Notes under the pieces: model-generated
What the model saw: the letters and a program-made list of their open reading frames with translations, nothing else
Database searches by the model: none
What the model was told of the DNA's origin: nothing
Assembly (NCBI GenBank): GCA_026982315.1
Contig: JALSHI010000050.1
Coordinates: forward strand, 87,195-151,194
Source of the DNA: Lysobacterales bacterium
GTDB lineage: Bacteria > Pseudomonadota > Gammaproteobacteria > Xanthomonadales > Marinicellaceae
Reading direction: 5' to 3'
Length of the DNA: 64,000 nucleotides
Shown: one piece after another, positions 53,053-62,167 of the stretch
Layout: every line of letters begins with the position of its first letter
How positions within the stretch are numbered: the first letter of the stretch is position 1
Made by a program: the position numbers and the translations under genes

Positions 53053-53925
53053 TTATTTAATGCGCTGCAAGATACCGTCCAGCTCATCGGGGCTATGATA
53101 ATGAATCACCAGTTTACCCCTGCCACTGGCGCTATGATTGACCACCACCTTGGCGCACAATTTTTCAGCCAAAGTTTGTTCCAGGTTGGCGATATCCGGA
53201 TCCTTGCGGGGCGCTGGCGCTTGTTCATCGCCGCGACGCTGCCAGTTTCGGACCAGCGCCTCGGCCTGGCGCACACTTAATCCCTTGCGGATAATTTCTG
53301 CAGCAACCGCTGGCTGTTCCTGTTTGTCCACCGCCAGCAAACAACGGGCATGACCCATATCCAGCGAACGATCATCCACATACTCCTTGACTTTAGGATG
53401 CAATTCCAAGAGACGAAGCAAATTACTGACAGCCGCCCGCGAACGTCCCACGGCTTCGGCAGCCTGCTGATGGGTCAGGTCAAATTCACCAATAAGCCGC
53501 TGTAATGCCGAGGCTTCTTCCAACGGATTCAAATCCTCACGCTGGATATTCTCAATCAAGGCCATAGCAATAGTCTGGCGGTCATCCACATCCTTAATCA
53601 CCACCGGCACCTGGCTGAGTTCCGCAATCTGGGCGGCCCGCCAGCGGCGCTCACCGGCGATGATTTCGTACTGGCCCGCAGCCAGTGGACGAACCACTAT
53701 GGGCTGGACAATGCCCTGGGCCTTGATGGAATCGGCCAGTTCCCGCAATTTGGCCGCATCCATGGCCGAGCGCGGCTGGTACTGCCCGGGGCGGATTTTT
53801 TCAATGTCCAGTTGCTGCAAGGTCGCCTGTTCGGTTTTTTGCTTGCCAGACTGGCTGGCCGCTACTTCCTTGCTGCCCAGCAGGGCATCCAGGCCCCGGC
53901 CCAACCCACGTTTTTTTTGCGCCAT
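53053..53925 (-). CDS. parB: Chromosome partitioning protein ParB
   Basis: A 290-residue ParB/Spo0J protein. The N-terminal CTPase domain has RPLAAGQYEIIAGERRWRAA with the G-E-R-R-x-R box; the central helix-turn-helix (TLTHQQAAEAVGRSRAAVSN-like segment, about 155-175) reads parS; the C-terminus (about 235-290) is the dimerisation domain. It binds parS sites near the origin and spreads on DNA; ParA moves the complex. Its ATG overlaps the parA stop by one base (TAATG). No parS site was seen in the window. Confidence 0.95.
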   Translation of the reverse strand: MAQKKRGLGRGLDALLGSKEVAASQSGKQKTEQATLQQLDIEKIRPGQYQPRSAMDAAKLRELADSIKAQGIVQPIVVRPLAAGQYEIIAGERRWRAAQIAELSQVPVVIKDVDDRQTIAMALIENIQREDLNPLEEASALQRLIGEFDLTHQQAAEAVGRSRAAVSNLLRLLELHPKVKEYVDDRSLDMGHARCLLAVDKQEQPAVAAEIIRKGLSVRQAEALVRNWQRRGDEQAPAPRKDPDIANLEQTLAEKLCAKVVVNHSASGRGKLVIHYHSPDELDGILQRIK

Positions 53926-54716
53926 TATCCGTGCTCCTGTCGTTTTTTGTTACGCCGTATGAGTTCACCGGCCAGCCCCAGATAGGCGATCGCGCCCCGG
54001 GACTGAGGATCATAGTCAATCACCGACTGGCCATAACTGGGCGCTTCGGCCACGCGCACATTCCGCGGAATCACTGTGGCAAACACCTTGTCGCCAAAGT
54101 GTCTGATCAGTTGATTACTGACTTCTGTGGACAAGTTATTGCGGACATCAAACATGGTGCGCAACAAACCTTCTATTTCCAGCTCCTGGTTCACCACTGA
54201 CTGAATCCGCTCGATGGTATCCAGCAAGCTGGTCAACCCTTCAAGCGCATAATACTCACATTGCATGGGGATCAACACACCCTGCGCGGCAGTCAATGCG
54301 TTAATCGTCAACATACTCAGCGACGGCGGGCAGTCAACCAGAATAAAGTCATAATTACCCCGTACCGGTTGCAAAGCATCCCGCAAAACGCGCTCTCGAT
54401 GATCTACATCCATCAGATTCAATTCAGCGGCGGTCAAGTCTGTGTTGGAACCCACCAGATCGAAGCCCATCTCCGGCACCGGCACAATCACTGCTGCGAT
54501 ATCTGCCTCGCCCAGCAACAAGTCACAGGCATTGGGCGCCAGTTCCCGGCCATTGATACCGCAACCCATGGTGGCATTCCCCTGGGGATCCAGGTCTATC
54601 AGCAAAACCTTTTTTTTCAGACGAGCCAGACCCACCGCCAAATTCACGGACGTGGTGGTTTTCCCTACGCCACCTTTCTGGTTGGCGATGGCAATAATGC
54701 GGCTATTTCGGCTCAT
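53925..54716 (-). CDS. parA: Chromosome partitioning ATPase ParA/Soj
   Basis: A 263-residue Walker-type ATPase with the deviant Walker A motif KGGVGKTTT at residues 14-22, Walker A' VLLIDLDPQGNAT near 40 and Walker B LVDCPPSLSMLT near 120. It binds DNA non-specifically in the ATP form and segregates ParB-parS complexes. The ATG at 54716 is set by AGGA 5 bases upstream and overlaps the end of rsmG by 14 bases. Gene order rsmG-parA-parB is standard; the usual upstream mnmG is not here. Confidence 0.95.
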   Translation of the reverse strand: MSRNSRIIAIANQKGGVGKTTTSVNLAVGLARLKKKVLLIDLDPQGNATMGCGINGRELAPNACDLLLGEADIAAVIVPVPEMGFDLVGSNTDLTAAELNLMDVDHRERVLRDALQPVRGNYDFILVDCPPSLSMLTINALTAAQGVLIPMQCEYYALEGLTSLLDTIERIQSVVNQELEIEGLLRTMFDVRNNLSTEVSNQLIRHFGDKVFATVIPRNVRVAEAPSYGQSVIDYDPQSRGAIAYLGLAGELIRRNKKRQEHG

Positions 54717-55380
54717 AGGCATCCTGTTTGGCTGAACGGGGTCGAAAAAACAGCAGCTGGCGATAAGCATCCAGAAAAGGCACCTTCAAAGGGGTGACCT
54801 TTTCCAGCTCAAACGGGCAGTCCGCCGGAATGCTTTCGCTTTCATCACGCGGCCCCTTCATGGCCACCATACGGCCATCAGTTGCGCATAAATGGCCGGC
54901 CAGGCACAAAAAAAGCCCCGTATTGGCAAAGGCTCTGGATATTACCACATCGAACAATTCTTCCGGCTGGAATTTTTCCACCCGTTGACACACCACTTCC
55001 ACATTCTGCAACCCCAGTTCCTGGACGGCGCGGCGCAAAAAACGGGTTTTTTTCTGGCGGCTGTCCAGCAAGGTCACGCGCCAGTCAGGCCACATAATGG
55101 CAAAGATCATCCCGGGCATGCCCCCTCCTGTGCCCACATCCACCACCGTTCGTCCCTCAATGTGAGGCAAGGCCGCCAGACTGTCAAGCACATGCAACAC
55201 CACCATTTGACCCGGCTGGCGGATGGCTGTGATATTATAGGCCCGGTTCCATTTTTCCAGGAGCGCAAGGTAGTCAAGCAAGGACTCAACCTTGTCTGTA
55301 GGCAATTTCAGGGCCCTCAGTCCTTTTCGCAACAACGCCCCGGGGTGCTGGTGCGCAGTTTCAGACGTATCAATACTCAT
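54703..55380 (-). CDS. rsmG: 16S rRNA (guanine527-N7)-methyltransferase RsmG
   Basis: A 225-residue SAM-dependent methyltransferase (formerly GidB). SAM-binding motif VVDVGTGGGMPGM near residue 80, LLDSRQKKTRFL near 105, and VVISRAFAN near 145 match the family. It methylates G527 in the 530 loop of 16S rRNA; loss gives low-level streptomycin resistance. A GTG precedes the ATG at 55380; the ATG has GAGG 9 bases upstream. It is co-transcribed with parA-parB. Confidence 0.94.
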   Translation of the reverse strand: MSIDTSETAHQHPGALLRKGLRALKLPTDKVESLLDYLALLEKWNRAYNITAIRQPGQMVVLHVLDSLAALPHIEGRTVVDVGTGGGMPGMIFAIMWPDWRVTLLDSRQKKTRFLRRAVQELGLQNVEVVCQRVEKFQPEELFDVVISRAFANTGLFLCLAGHLCATDGRMVAMKGPRDESESIPADCPFELEKVTPLKVPFLDAYRQLLFFRPRSAKQDAYEPK

Positions 55381-55639
55381 CACCTAAGCCCTCGGCATTG
55401 GGAGTCATCACAGAAAGATGCCTCAAAGTGACCATTGGCCCATGGTTTTGCCCTGGAAATTCCGTTACATTGCCCATAAATATGTCCCGATTGAGAGAAA
55501 CAGATGCCAGCGACGACATAAAAAACCAGCCAAGCTATTGAATTTTTGGGAATTATCGCCCGATTTGCAGCGGGTGGCAAACGCACAATGGCTATGACCA
55601 GAGTTTTTGATCTAAACAACCCAGTTTTAAAAGGAAAAC

Positions 55640-56290
55640 ATGATGAATTTTGAAACCGCCAGAGAAAACATGGTGACCCGCCAAATTCGCGCTTGGGATG
55701 TGACCAACCCGCGTGTTCTGGAAGCCATGAAAACCATTCCCCGTGAAGAGTTTGTCCAGGTCCCCCAGCGCAAATTGGCTTTTGCTGACCTGGCCTTGCC
55801 GCTGGGGCATGGCGAGTTCATGATGAAACCGGTGGTGGAAGGCCGTACGCTGCAAACTGTTAACCCACAATCCCATGAAGACATTCTGGAAGTGGGCACC
55901 GGCAGCGGTTATATGACAGCCTTGCTGGCCACACTGGGGAAACAGGTGGACAGCCTGGATATTTACCCCGATTTCATTGAAAAGGCCCAACAGCGGCTGG
56001 AAAAGCAAGGCATCAACAATGCCCACCTGATAAAGGCTGATGTATTTACCCACCAACCAGACCGCCGCTATGATTTAATCGTCCTCACCGGATCGGTTTC
56101 CGGCCAGCCGGATTTTTTATTGGACTGGCTGAAACCAGACGGCCGGATTTTTGCAATCGTCGGGCACGCACCCATTATGCAAGCGCAGCTTATCCAAACA
56201 AAAGGCGACTCCCTCCAGATGACACCAGCCTTTGAAACGTATGTGCCGCCCTTAAAAGAACCGGCCAAGACCTCCGATTTCACCATATGA
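55640..56290 (+). CDS. pcm: Protein-L-isoaspartate O-methyltransferase-like
   Basis: A 216-residue PCMT-type methyltransferase. The N-terminus MMNFETARENMVTRQIRAWD, the substrate loop, DILEVGTGSGYMTALLA (SAM motif I, near residue 78) and LIVLTGSV match the family. The family repairs isoaspartyl damage, but this sub-branch next to tolC is common in gammaproteobacteria and its activity is mostly untested. AAGGA precedes a double ATG. Its stop overlaps the first possible start of the tolC-like gene (ATGA). Confidence 0.86.
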   Translation: MMNFETARENMVTRQIRAWDVTNPRVLEAMKTIPREEFVQVPQRKLAFADLALPLGHGEFMMKPVVEGRTLQTVNPQSHEDILEVGTGSGYMTALLATLGKQVDSLDIYPDFIEKAQQRLEKQGINNAHLIKADVFTHQPDRRYDLIVLTGSVSGQPDFLLDWLKPDGRIFAIVGHAPIMQAQLIQTKGDSLQMTPAFETYVPPLKEPAKTSDFTI

Positions 56291-56301
56291 GATTTCAACC
56301 C

Positions 56302-57696
56302 ATGAAAAAACTGAGTTTAATAATCGCTCTGGGACTGGCCCTGCCGGCCTCAGCTGCAGATTTGCTAAATGTCTTGCAACGCGGCAAAGCCAGCGACCCC
56401 CAACTGGCAGCCGCCATCCACCAAAAAGAAGCCAAGCAGGAAATTAAAAAACAGGCTCGCTCGGCTTTTTTGCCCCAGATTAACGGTTCAGCCGGACGCA
56501 GCCAGAACCAAACCGACCTGACTTTTGGCCAGTTCGGCGACATTGCTGTACCGGATACCGAACGTGAATTCTGGCAAGTGGCCTTGCAGCAAAGCATTTA
56601 CAATCAGGGCAATATCGAAAACTACCGCATCGCCAAATTGCAAAGCGCATTGGCCGCGGCCGAATATGACGCCGCCTACCAGGACTTCCTCCTGCGCGTG
56701 GCCAAAGCCTATTTCGGAGTGCTCAATGCCGAAGACAGCCTGCGTTTTGCCAAGGCCGAGCTGAAGGCCATGAAACGCCAGTGGGAACAAGCCGAGCAAC
56801 GCTTCAAGGTCGGGCTGGCCGCCATTACCGATGTGCATGAAGCCAAGGCCAGCTACGATGCCGCCCGCGCCCGGGTCATCGTGGCGGAAAATGCCTTGCA
56901 GGATGCCCGCGAGGCCCTGTATGAAATCACCCAGGAATACTACGTTGACCTCAAGCGGCCACCCGAAGAACTGAGCGTCAGCGAAAACAATCTGCCTTCC
57001 ATGAAAGCCAAGGAAGAAACGGCTCTGAGTGAAAACCCCAACCTGGGACAAGCCAGAATCGGCGCTGAAATCGCCGAGAAAACCGTTAAATTGCGGCGTG
57101 CAGAGCATTACCCCACCCTGGGCCTGGCTTACACCCACAACAACAGCACGCAATTCGATACCGCCATCCGCGATCCGGATCCCAATTCCCCCACCTATCA
57201 GCAAATTATCGCTTTGGTGGACCAAGACACCGTCAACCGTAACCTGGGACTAAATCTGAACGTGCCCATTTTTTCCGGCGGCCGCACCAGCTCCCAAACC
57301 CGTCAGGCGCGCAAGGAGTACGAAGCGGCGCTGGACAGACTTGAACAAGCCCAGCGGCAAACTATTCGCCAGGTTCGCAGCGCCTGGTATGGCCTCAAGG
57401 CGGCCATCAGCGGTCTGGAAGCCCGCAAACAGGCGGTGATTTCCGCCAAGGCCGCCCTGGAAGCGACTCAGGCTGGCTATGAGGTGGGCACCCGAACCAT
57501 CGTTGATGTGCTGATTGCCCAGCGCGGCCTGTACCAGGCCCAGCGCGACTACGCCAAGGCAAAATACGACTACCTGCAACAGGTGCTGGGGCTGGAACGG
57601 GCCGCGGGCACGCTCACCGATGAGGACGTGCAGAACATTAACCAACTGCTGACTGAAAACCACTCCTCAGCCGGCCACACGCAACAGACCAACTAA
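56302..57696 (+). CDS. tolC: TolC family outer-membrane channel protein
   Basis: A 464-residue outer-membrane efflux protein. The start MKKLSLIIALGLALPASAAD is a good signal peptide; an upstream ATG at 56287 overlapping pcm is possible. The mature part shows the two-fold repeat of TolC: helical hairpins rich in Ala/Gln/Glu, each with a barrel portion; the conserved N-V-P-I-F-S-G-G segment (LNLNVPIFSGGRTSSQ) marks the second beta-barrel region, and YEVGTRTIVDVLIAQR the last helix. It gives efflux pumps and type I secretion systems a path through the outer membrane and periplasm. It ends at a very long terminator stem. Confidence 0.94.
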   Translation: MKKLSLIIALGLALPASAADLLNVLQRGKASDPQLAAAIHQKEAKQEIKKQARSAFLPQINGSAGRSQNQTDLTFGQFGDIAVPDTEREFWQVALQQSIYNQGNIENYRIAKLQSALAAAEYDAAYQDFLLRVAKAYFGVLNAEDSLRFAKAELKAMKRQWEQAEQRFKVGLAAITDVHEAKASYDAARARVIVAENALQDAREALYEITQEYYVDLKRPPEELSVSENNLPSMKAKEETALSENPNLGQARIGAEIAEKTVKLRRAEHYPTLGLAYTHNNSTQFDTAIRDPDPNSPTYQQIIALVDQDTVNRNLGLNLNVPIFSGGRTSSQTRQARKEYEAALDRLEQAQRQTIRQVRSAWYGLKAAISGLEARKQAVISAKAALEATQAGYEVGTRTIVDVLIAQRGLYQAQRDYAKAKYDYLQQVLGLERAAGTLTDEDVQNINQLLTENHSSAGHTQQTN

Positions 57697-57712
57697 ACAA
57701 CGCGATCTACCA

Positions 57713-57763
57713 AGGTAAATACAAAAAAACCCGCAGATGACTGCGGTTTTTTTGTATTTACCT
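57713..57763. terminator. Long-stem bidirectional terminator after tolC
   Basis: A stem of about 23 bp with a single bulged C and a 4-base loop; the core CCGCAG / CTGCGG is flanked by seven A and seven T. It serves the convergent tolC and PilZ genes. Confidence 0.9.
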
Positions 57764-57797
57764 ATTACGCTGCCGACTCGTCAAAGCGCTTGAAGGT

Positions 57798-58160
57798 TTA
57801 ACAGGACGCTTCCAGCAAGCGGTATAGCGCATCCTGACCTGCTTGTGAAATATCAATAATCTGAAAGCCGGCGAGTGTGCCGCCATTGCCATGCGGCGCC
57901 GTCCATAGGCATTCAATACCGGCGGCAATGGGGGGAACTTCATCGAGCGCACAATGTATCTCCACCTGATAGAGACTGCCTTCTTCAATGGACAGGGCGG
58001 AAGCCAGCATCAGTCCTTCACTGGAAATATTGAGCACCTCCCCCAAAGGCGTGGCTTCAAGCACATCGAAGACATGACATTCAGCCGCCGGCTGCAAACG
58101 GTCAGCCTGGCGGGCGTCAGAATGTTCAGCGGATTGAGAAGGAGTTTCTTCATCGGGCAT
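57798..58160 (-). CDS. PilZ domain protein (cyclic di-GMP receptor candidate)
   Basis: A 120-residue single-domain PilZ protein. Both signature elements for cyclic di-GMP binding are present: R-Q-A-D-R (RxxxR) and N-I-S-S-E-G ([DN]xSxxG), separated by about 23 residues, and a later G-x-E-C-x-W strand fits the PilZ barrel. The ATG at 58160 is chosen because the upstream in-frame stretch is low-complexity Phe-rich. It follows a DUF1631 gene on the same strand after 111 bases. The output is unknown. Confidence 0.82.
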   Translation of the reverse strand: MPDEETPSQSAEHSDARQADRLQPAAECHVFDVLEATPLGEVLNISSEGLMLASALSIEEGSLYQVEIHCALDEVPPIAAGIECLWTAPHGNGGTLAGFQIIDISQAGQDALYRLLEASC

Positions 58161-58271
58161 ACCCCGCATTATAGGGCGCGCACAGAAAAAGTTTAGAAAA
58201 AACAAAAAAAAACCGTGGAAACTGAAGAAAACGTGGCGCAAAGCCCCAGTGCATGCCCGGAAAAACCTGAT

Positions 58272-60632
58272 TCAGCTTGCCGGTATGACATTTTTTGATC
58301 CTTTATCACTGACGCGCAGGGCTTCCATGATTTTCTGTAATGTCCGTTCAAAAAATCCGGACTCCACAGGCTTAACATAAATCACCACACCACGCACCAT
58401 ATCAATCGCCAGCGAATAAAGCGTGCGTTCCATGGGCGCGCTGCCAGTCAAGGTCACAAACAGAGCCTTGTTACTCACCGGGCTCAGCCAGCTCAATTTA
58501 TACCGGATTTTGTCCCTTTGCTGGTTTTGCACAAAATCAAACAGGCTGCCAAAGGGCAATAATCGCAACTTGGCCAGCATGGCGTTTTCTTCTTCTGTCA
58601 GCGGCCGCAAATCTTCCAGCTTTTTCCTTTCCTGATGCGCCTTGCGCTTGCTGGCCAGCGGATTAAATGCAGACACTTCTTCATACTCGGGCTCCGGTGC
58701 CGGTGTGTGCTGGCTGTTCTCTGCCCATTGGGCGCATTTTTTCAGATTGTCCAGGCTGGCTTCCTTGTCCTTGGCCGAAAAACCCAATTGGTCCATCATT
58801 TTGCCCAACTCGCCAATAGCTGTGGCTCGCTCGGTTCGGGATATCTGGCCTGCGGTTTCCGGGTGAGTCATGTCTGCCAGCGCCTGAATGGCTTTGACCT
58901 GCATTTTCCATTGCGGGCTGTCACTGCCCTCTCGCAGCAGGGTCAGGGTCATGGAGTCCTTCACCACCAGCTGCAGAAGATTTTTGAGGAAACCGGCCAT
59001 ATCAATCCGCATATAGCGATTGATCAGGGTGTCGACCTCTTGCCGGGTCAGCTCCAGCTTTTCTTTGTCCTGAGCGGCTTTCACCCACTTAGATTCGGCC
59101 TTTTGCGCCTTGAGTTCTGCGATGTTGAGAAATTTTTGCAGGTCGTCTCCTGCTTCGGCAAACGCTCTGGATGTGCCATCAAAACGGCGCGTCACCATTT
59201 GCCCAAACTTATCCAGGTCCTCAATAACCTTTGAGCCATACCAGCGCTGGGCCGCTGTCACCATGGTTTCCAGAAACTGCCGCGCCGGATGTGTCTCCTC
59301 ATCGAAGAAGGCGGGCTCATTCACAGCCACCCGCAGCAAAGGCACCTGAACCTGGGCAAGCCCGTCCATAATCCGCGGGTCAACAGTGTCAGTCTGACGC
59401 ACTTCATCCAGCACCATGCCCATGACATCCAACGCCGCTTCTTCATATGCGCCCAGCTTGGGGTAGAACAACCCTGTCTGATTTTTGATATCAGCCAACA
59501 CCTCTTTTTTTAATTGCGCCACGCCTTTTTTTCCAACCGGCAGGCGGGTTTGCCGAGGCGTAAAGCGCTCCAAAGCCCGGTCCAGCGCCGCCGGTTCCAC
59601 ATTGGGCTTGATAAATCCCCCACCTGCAGGCGATCCCGCGCCCGCCATTGACGAGCCCGTGTTGTGTTGCTGCCTGAGCGCACCAAACAGCTTGCGCGTT
59701 GTCGCATTGGAAAATCTTTCAATGGCCTGATCCAGAAAGGCGCGATCCGGTGGATTCACCGGTGGAGTATTGGCCGACACATCTCCTGCCTGACCGGCCG
59801 CTTGAGCACCCCGATCACCCGGCAAGGCACCAGCCGCGAACCCGGACTGCTCGCCAGGCGGTGGAAAAACAGAACCCGAACCAGTTGCGGCACTGGAGTG
59901 CAACTCCTCGCTGGAAACACTGCGGATAATGCCTGGAGTGGGTTGGTTATCTTGTGGCTGCTGTTTTGCATGTGGCCTGGTTTGGCGGGATGCCGACTTT
60001 TTGATATCCGGCTTGTAATGGGGCAAAATTCCGGCTGAAATCAGCAGACTGTTAATCTCCTTGTACATGGCCTGCGCATTTTTGTTTAGATACTTGGCCA
60101 GGTTGGATACCAGCTGCACTTTCACGTCCGTATTCAGCTGGGAGCGTTCCAGCGTTTTCCCACACACCCAACTGATGGCCGCTGGCCCAAAAGGCATATT
60201 GTTTTTATCCAGCCTCGGGGTTTTGAAGACAACGCTCAAACGCCTTTCCAACGGAAAAAGCTCTGCATACTGGCGCACTTCCAGTTGGGTTTCCATTTGC
60301 GAAAAGCCCAGAGAAACCTCCAGCTCCTCATCATCGACCAGTGACAAACTGCTACCCAAACCCTCATCGGCGGCCTGCTCCAGCATGGCCTTGGGCATTT
60401 GGCGACAATGTGTCTGAAATTGCTGTACCATGCGCCTGGCATTGGCCAGCAGTTTGTTGTATTGTTCAAAAAGAACCTGCTCTTCCTGATTGCTGAACGC
60501 ATTTTGGGCCCTGGTAAAGACCTCCTTGGCGGTGGCATCAAGCGCTTTTGAAAACGCGTGGGCGGCAGAGCGCGTAAATACGTGCAGGCACTGATTAACC
60601 AGCGCACTGGTATCAATCGACTTTCTTTGCAT
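58272..60632 (-). CDS. DUF1631 family protein
   Basis: A 786-residue protein of the DUF1631 family. Recognisable parts are the N-terminal helical region, the LVDDEELE segment near residue 98, a low-complexity Pro/Gly/Ser/Gln linker (about 205-300), a long helical middle, and a C-terminal beta-rich domain ending in MVRGVVIYVKPVESGFFERT, which is like a degenerate PilZ fold. DUF1631 proteins are large, widespread in gammaproteobacteria and uncharacterised. The neighbouring PilZ gene suggests a link with cyclic di-GMP, which is inference. Confidence 0.83.
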   Translation of the reverse strand: MQRKSIDTSALVNQCLHVFTRSAAHAFSKALDATAKEVFTRAQNAFSNQEEQVLFEQYNKLLANARRMVQQFQTHCRQMPKAMLEQAADEGLGSSLSLVDDEELEVSLGFSQMETQLEVRQYAELFPLERRLSVVFKTPRLDKNNMPFGPAAISWVCGKTLERSQLNTDVKVQLVSNLAKYLNKNAQAMYKEINSLLISAGILPHYKPDIKKSASRQTRPHAKQQPQDNQPTPGIIRSVSSEELHSSAATGSGSVFPPPGEQSGFAAGALPGDRGAQAAGQAGDVSANTPPVNPPDRAFLDQAIERFSNATTRKLFGALRQQHNTGSSMAGAGSPAGGGFIKPNVEPAALDRALERFTPRQTRLPVGKKGVAQLKKEVLADIKNQTGLFYPKLGAYEEAALDVMGMVLDEVRQTDTVDPRIMDGLAQVQVPLLRVAVNEPAFFDEETHPARQFLETMVTAAQRWYGSKVIEDLDKFGQMVTRRFDGTSRAFAEAGDDLQKFLNIAELKAQKAESKWVKAAQDKEKLELTRQEVDTLINRYMRIDMAGFLKNLLQLVVKDSMTLTLLREGSDSPQWKMQVKAIQALADMTHPETAGQISRTERATAIGELGKMMDQLGFSAKDKEASLDNLKKCAQWAENSQHTPAPEPEYEEVSAFNPLASKRKAHQERKKLEDLRPLTEEENAMLAKLRLLPFGSLFDFVQNQQRDKIRYKLSWLSPVSNKALFVTLTGSAPMERTLYSLAIDMVRGVVIYVKPVESGFFERTLQKIMEALRVSDKGSKNVIPAS

Positions 60633-60721
60633 TATGTTGACCCATTCCCATCCAGTCCCTGTAATTTATCAGAAAATATTGTTTTGTGCTTGCCCTTGGA
60701 CAACAAGGCATCATGCACAAA

Positions 60722-60749
60722 AAAAACCGGCCTGTAACAGCCGGTTTTT
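60722..60749. terminator. Terminator after the SQR gene
   Basis: AAAAACCGGC and GCCGGTTTTT form a 10-bp stem around CTGTAACA. On the minus strand it ends the sulfide:quinone oxidoreductase transcript 22 bases after its stop. Confidence 0.85.
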
Positions 60750-60771
60750 GCAAACGATTGAAAACAGCCGC

Positions 60772-62052
60772 CTAGGCTTTGTTTTTCAAGCGGGTAATAT
60801 TGAGAATACCCAGCACATAGCGCTCAAACAACGGATCGGTAGAGCCGGTTTTGACCTTGCGCAAAAAGTATTTTTCAAAGGCGATTTTGGCCAAGTGCAC
60901 CCACTTGCCTTTTTTTGCCCAGGTGGTGTTACGGGGCGGAATCTGGGGAATGGCCACAAATGCCACACCAGTATCACCCAAATCGGCCAGACAAATGGCG
61001 TTCCAGGTACCCTTGGCGTAGGGCTGTTTGCCTTCCAGTTCCGCCTTGATGTTTTTTGTCAAGGCGGTCACCATGGACTCGATCATATAGCCGGTTTTCG
61101 GGGCTCCTGTGGGCACCGGAGTCGGCTCCACCGGCGGAATGGCCACACACACGCCCGCCGAATAGATATTGGAATACTTGGGGTTGCGCTGAAACTCATC
61201 AATCAGAACAAAACCACGCGGATTCACCATATCCTTGACTTCCAGGACCGGATCCACGCCCAGAAATGCCGGCAGCATCATACCAAAATTAAAATCCAGT
61301 TCATGCTTTTTGTGTTCCTCGCCTTTGTCATTCAGCTCGGTCACAAACATTTTCCCGGATTCGACCTTGTCCACCTTGGCATTGGTGATCCATTTGATAT
61401 GCCGGTCGCGCATTTCCGACTCCAGCAAACCTTTTGAGTCACCCACGCCACCCAGCCCCAAATGGCCGATATAGGGTTCGGAAGTCACAAAGGTAATAGG
61501 CACCTTGTCACGGATTTTCCGGCGGCGCAAATCCGTATCCAGAATCATGGCAAATTCATAAGCCGGGCCGAAACAACTGGCGCCTTGCACCGCACCCACC
61601 ACGATAGGGCCCGGGTTTTGCAGAAATTCCTGATATTTCTCCCAGGCGCGGCTGGCGTGCTCGGTGGTGCAAATGGATTGGGTGTGGCCATTATCCGGCC
61701 CCAGTCCTTCCACTTCATGAAAGGCCAGCTTTGGGCCCGTGGTGATAACCAGGTAGTCGTAGCTGATTGTTTCCCCGTTTTCCAAAGTCAACTGGTTGTT
61801 GTCCGCATCAATTTTGGTGGCCGCATGGGGGTGAAAGGCGATGCCTTTTTTCTTCATGTAAGGCGTCAGGTCAACGGAAACCTTTTCCGGTTGGGACCAG
61901 CCCACAGCCACCCAGGGATTGGACGGCGTAAAATAAAAGTTTTCGCCGGCATTGACCAGGGTTACATCGTGTTCTTTTGGCAGTTCTTTTCTTAAATCAT
62001 AAGCGGCAGGCACCCCCCCGATACCTGCGCCCAGTACGACTACATGAGCCAT
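60772..62052 (-). CDS. sqr: Sulfide:quinone oxidoreductase
   Basis: A 426-residue FAD enzyme. FAD-binding GAGIGGVPAAYDL lies at 8-20. Three redox cysteines are at Cys128, Cys160 (QGASCFG) and Cys354 (NAICLAD), the same spacing as the catalytic Cys128/Cys160/Cys356 of Acidithiobacillus SQR, so the enzyme should oxidise sulfide and pass electrons to quinone. There is no signal peptide; the C-terminal amphipathic region (KIAFEKYFLRKV) would attach it to the inner membrane. AGGAG lies before the ATG. It is downstream of the persulfide dioxygenase gene on the same strand. Confidence 0.9.
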   Translation of the reverse strand: MAHVVVLGAGIGGVPAAYDLRKELPKEHDVTLVNAGENFYFTPSNPWVAVGWSQPEKVSVDLTPYMKKKGIAFHPHAATKIDADNNQLTLENGETISYDYLVITTGPKLAFHEVEGLGPDNGHTQSICTTEHASRAWEKYQEFLQNPGPIVVGAVQGASCFGPAYEFAMILDTDLRRRKIRDKVPITFVTSEPYIGHLGLGGVGDSKGLLESEMRDRHIKWITNAKVDKVESGKMFVTELNDKGEEHKKHELDFNFGMMLPAFLGVDPVLEVKDMVNPRGFVLIDEFQRNPKYSNIYSAGVCVAIPPVEPTPVPTGAPKTGYMIESMVTALTKNIKAELEGKQPYAKGTWNAICLADLGDTGVAFVAIPQIPPRNTTWAKKGKWVHLAKIAFEKYFLRKVKTGSTDPLFERYVLGILNITRLKNKA

Positions 62053-62167
62053 GTGCGTCTCCTCCGCGATGGTTAATAAAATCCTTTTGAATATAGCACA
62101 AAAAAAACTTTTCTGTCGAACCGGTCCTGAGGGAAAACGTGCCTAAAAAGTACGCCACACAGCGTCC

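Noticed and set aside
55383..55619. 79-codon minus-strand frame directly before rsmG
   Set aside because: It lacks a ribosome site and has a compositionally odd product; the region more likely holds the rsmG and pcm promoters.
52028..56300. parS site near parAB
   Set aside because: No sequence close to TGTTTCACGTGAAACA was seen around the par genes or elsewhere in the window by eye.
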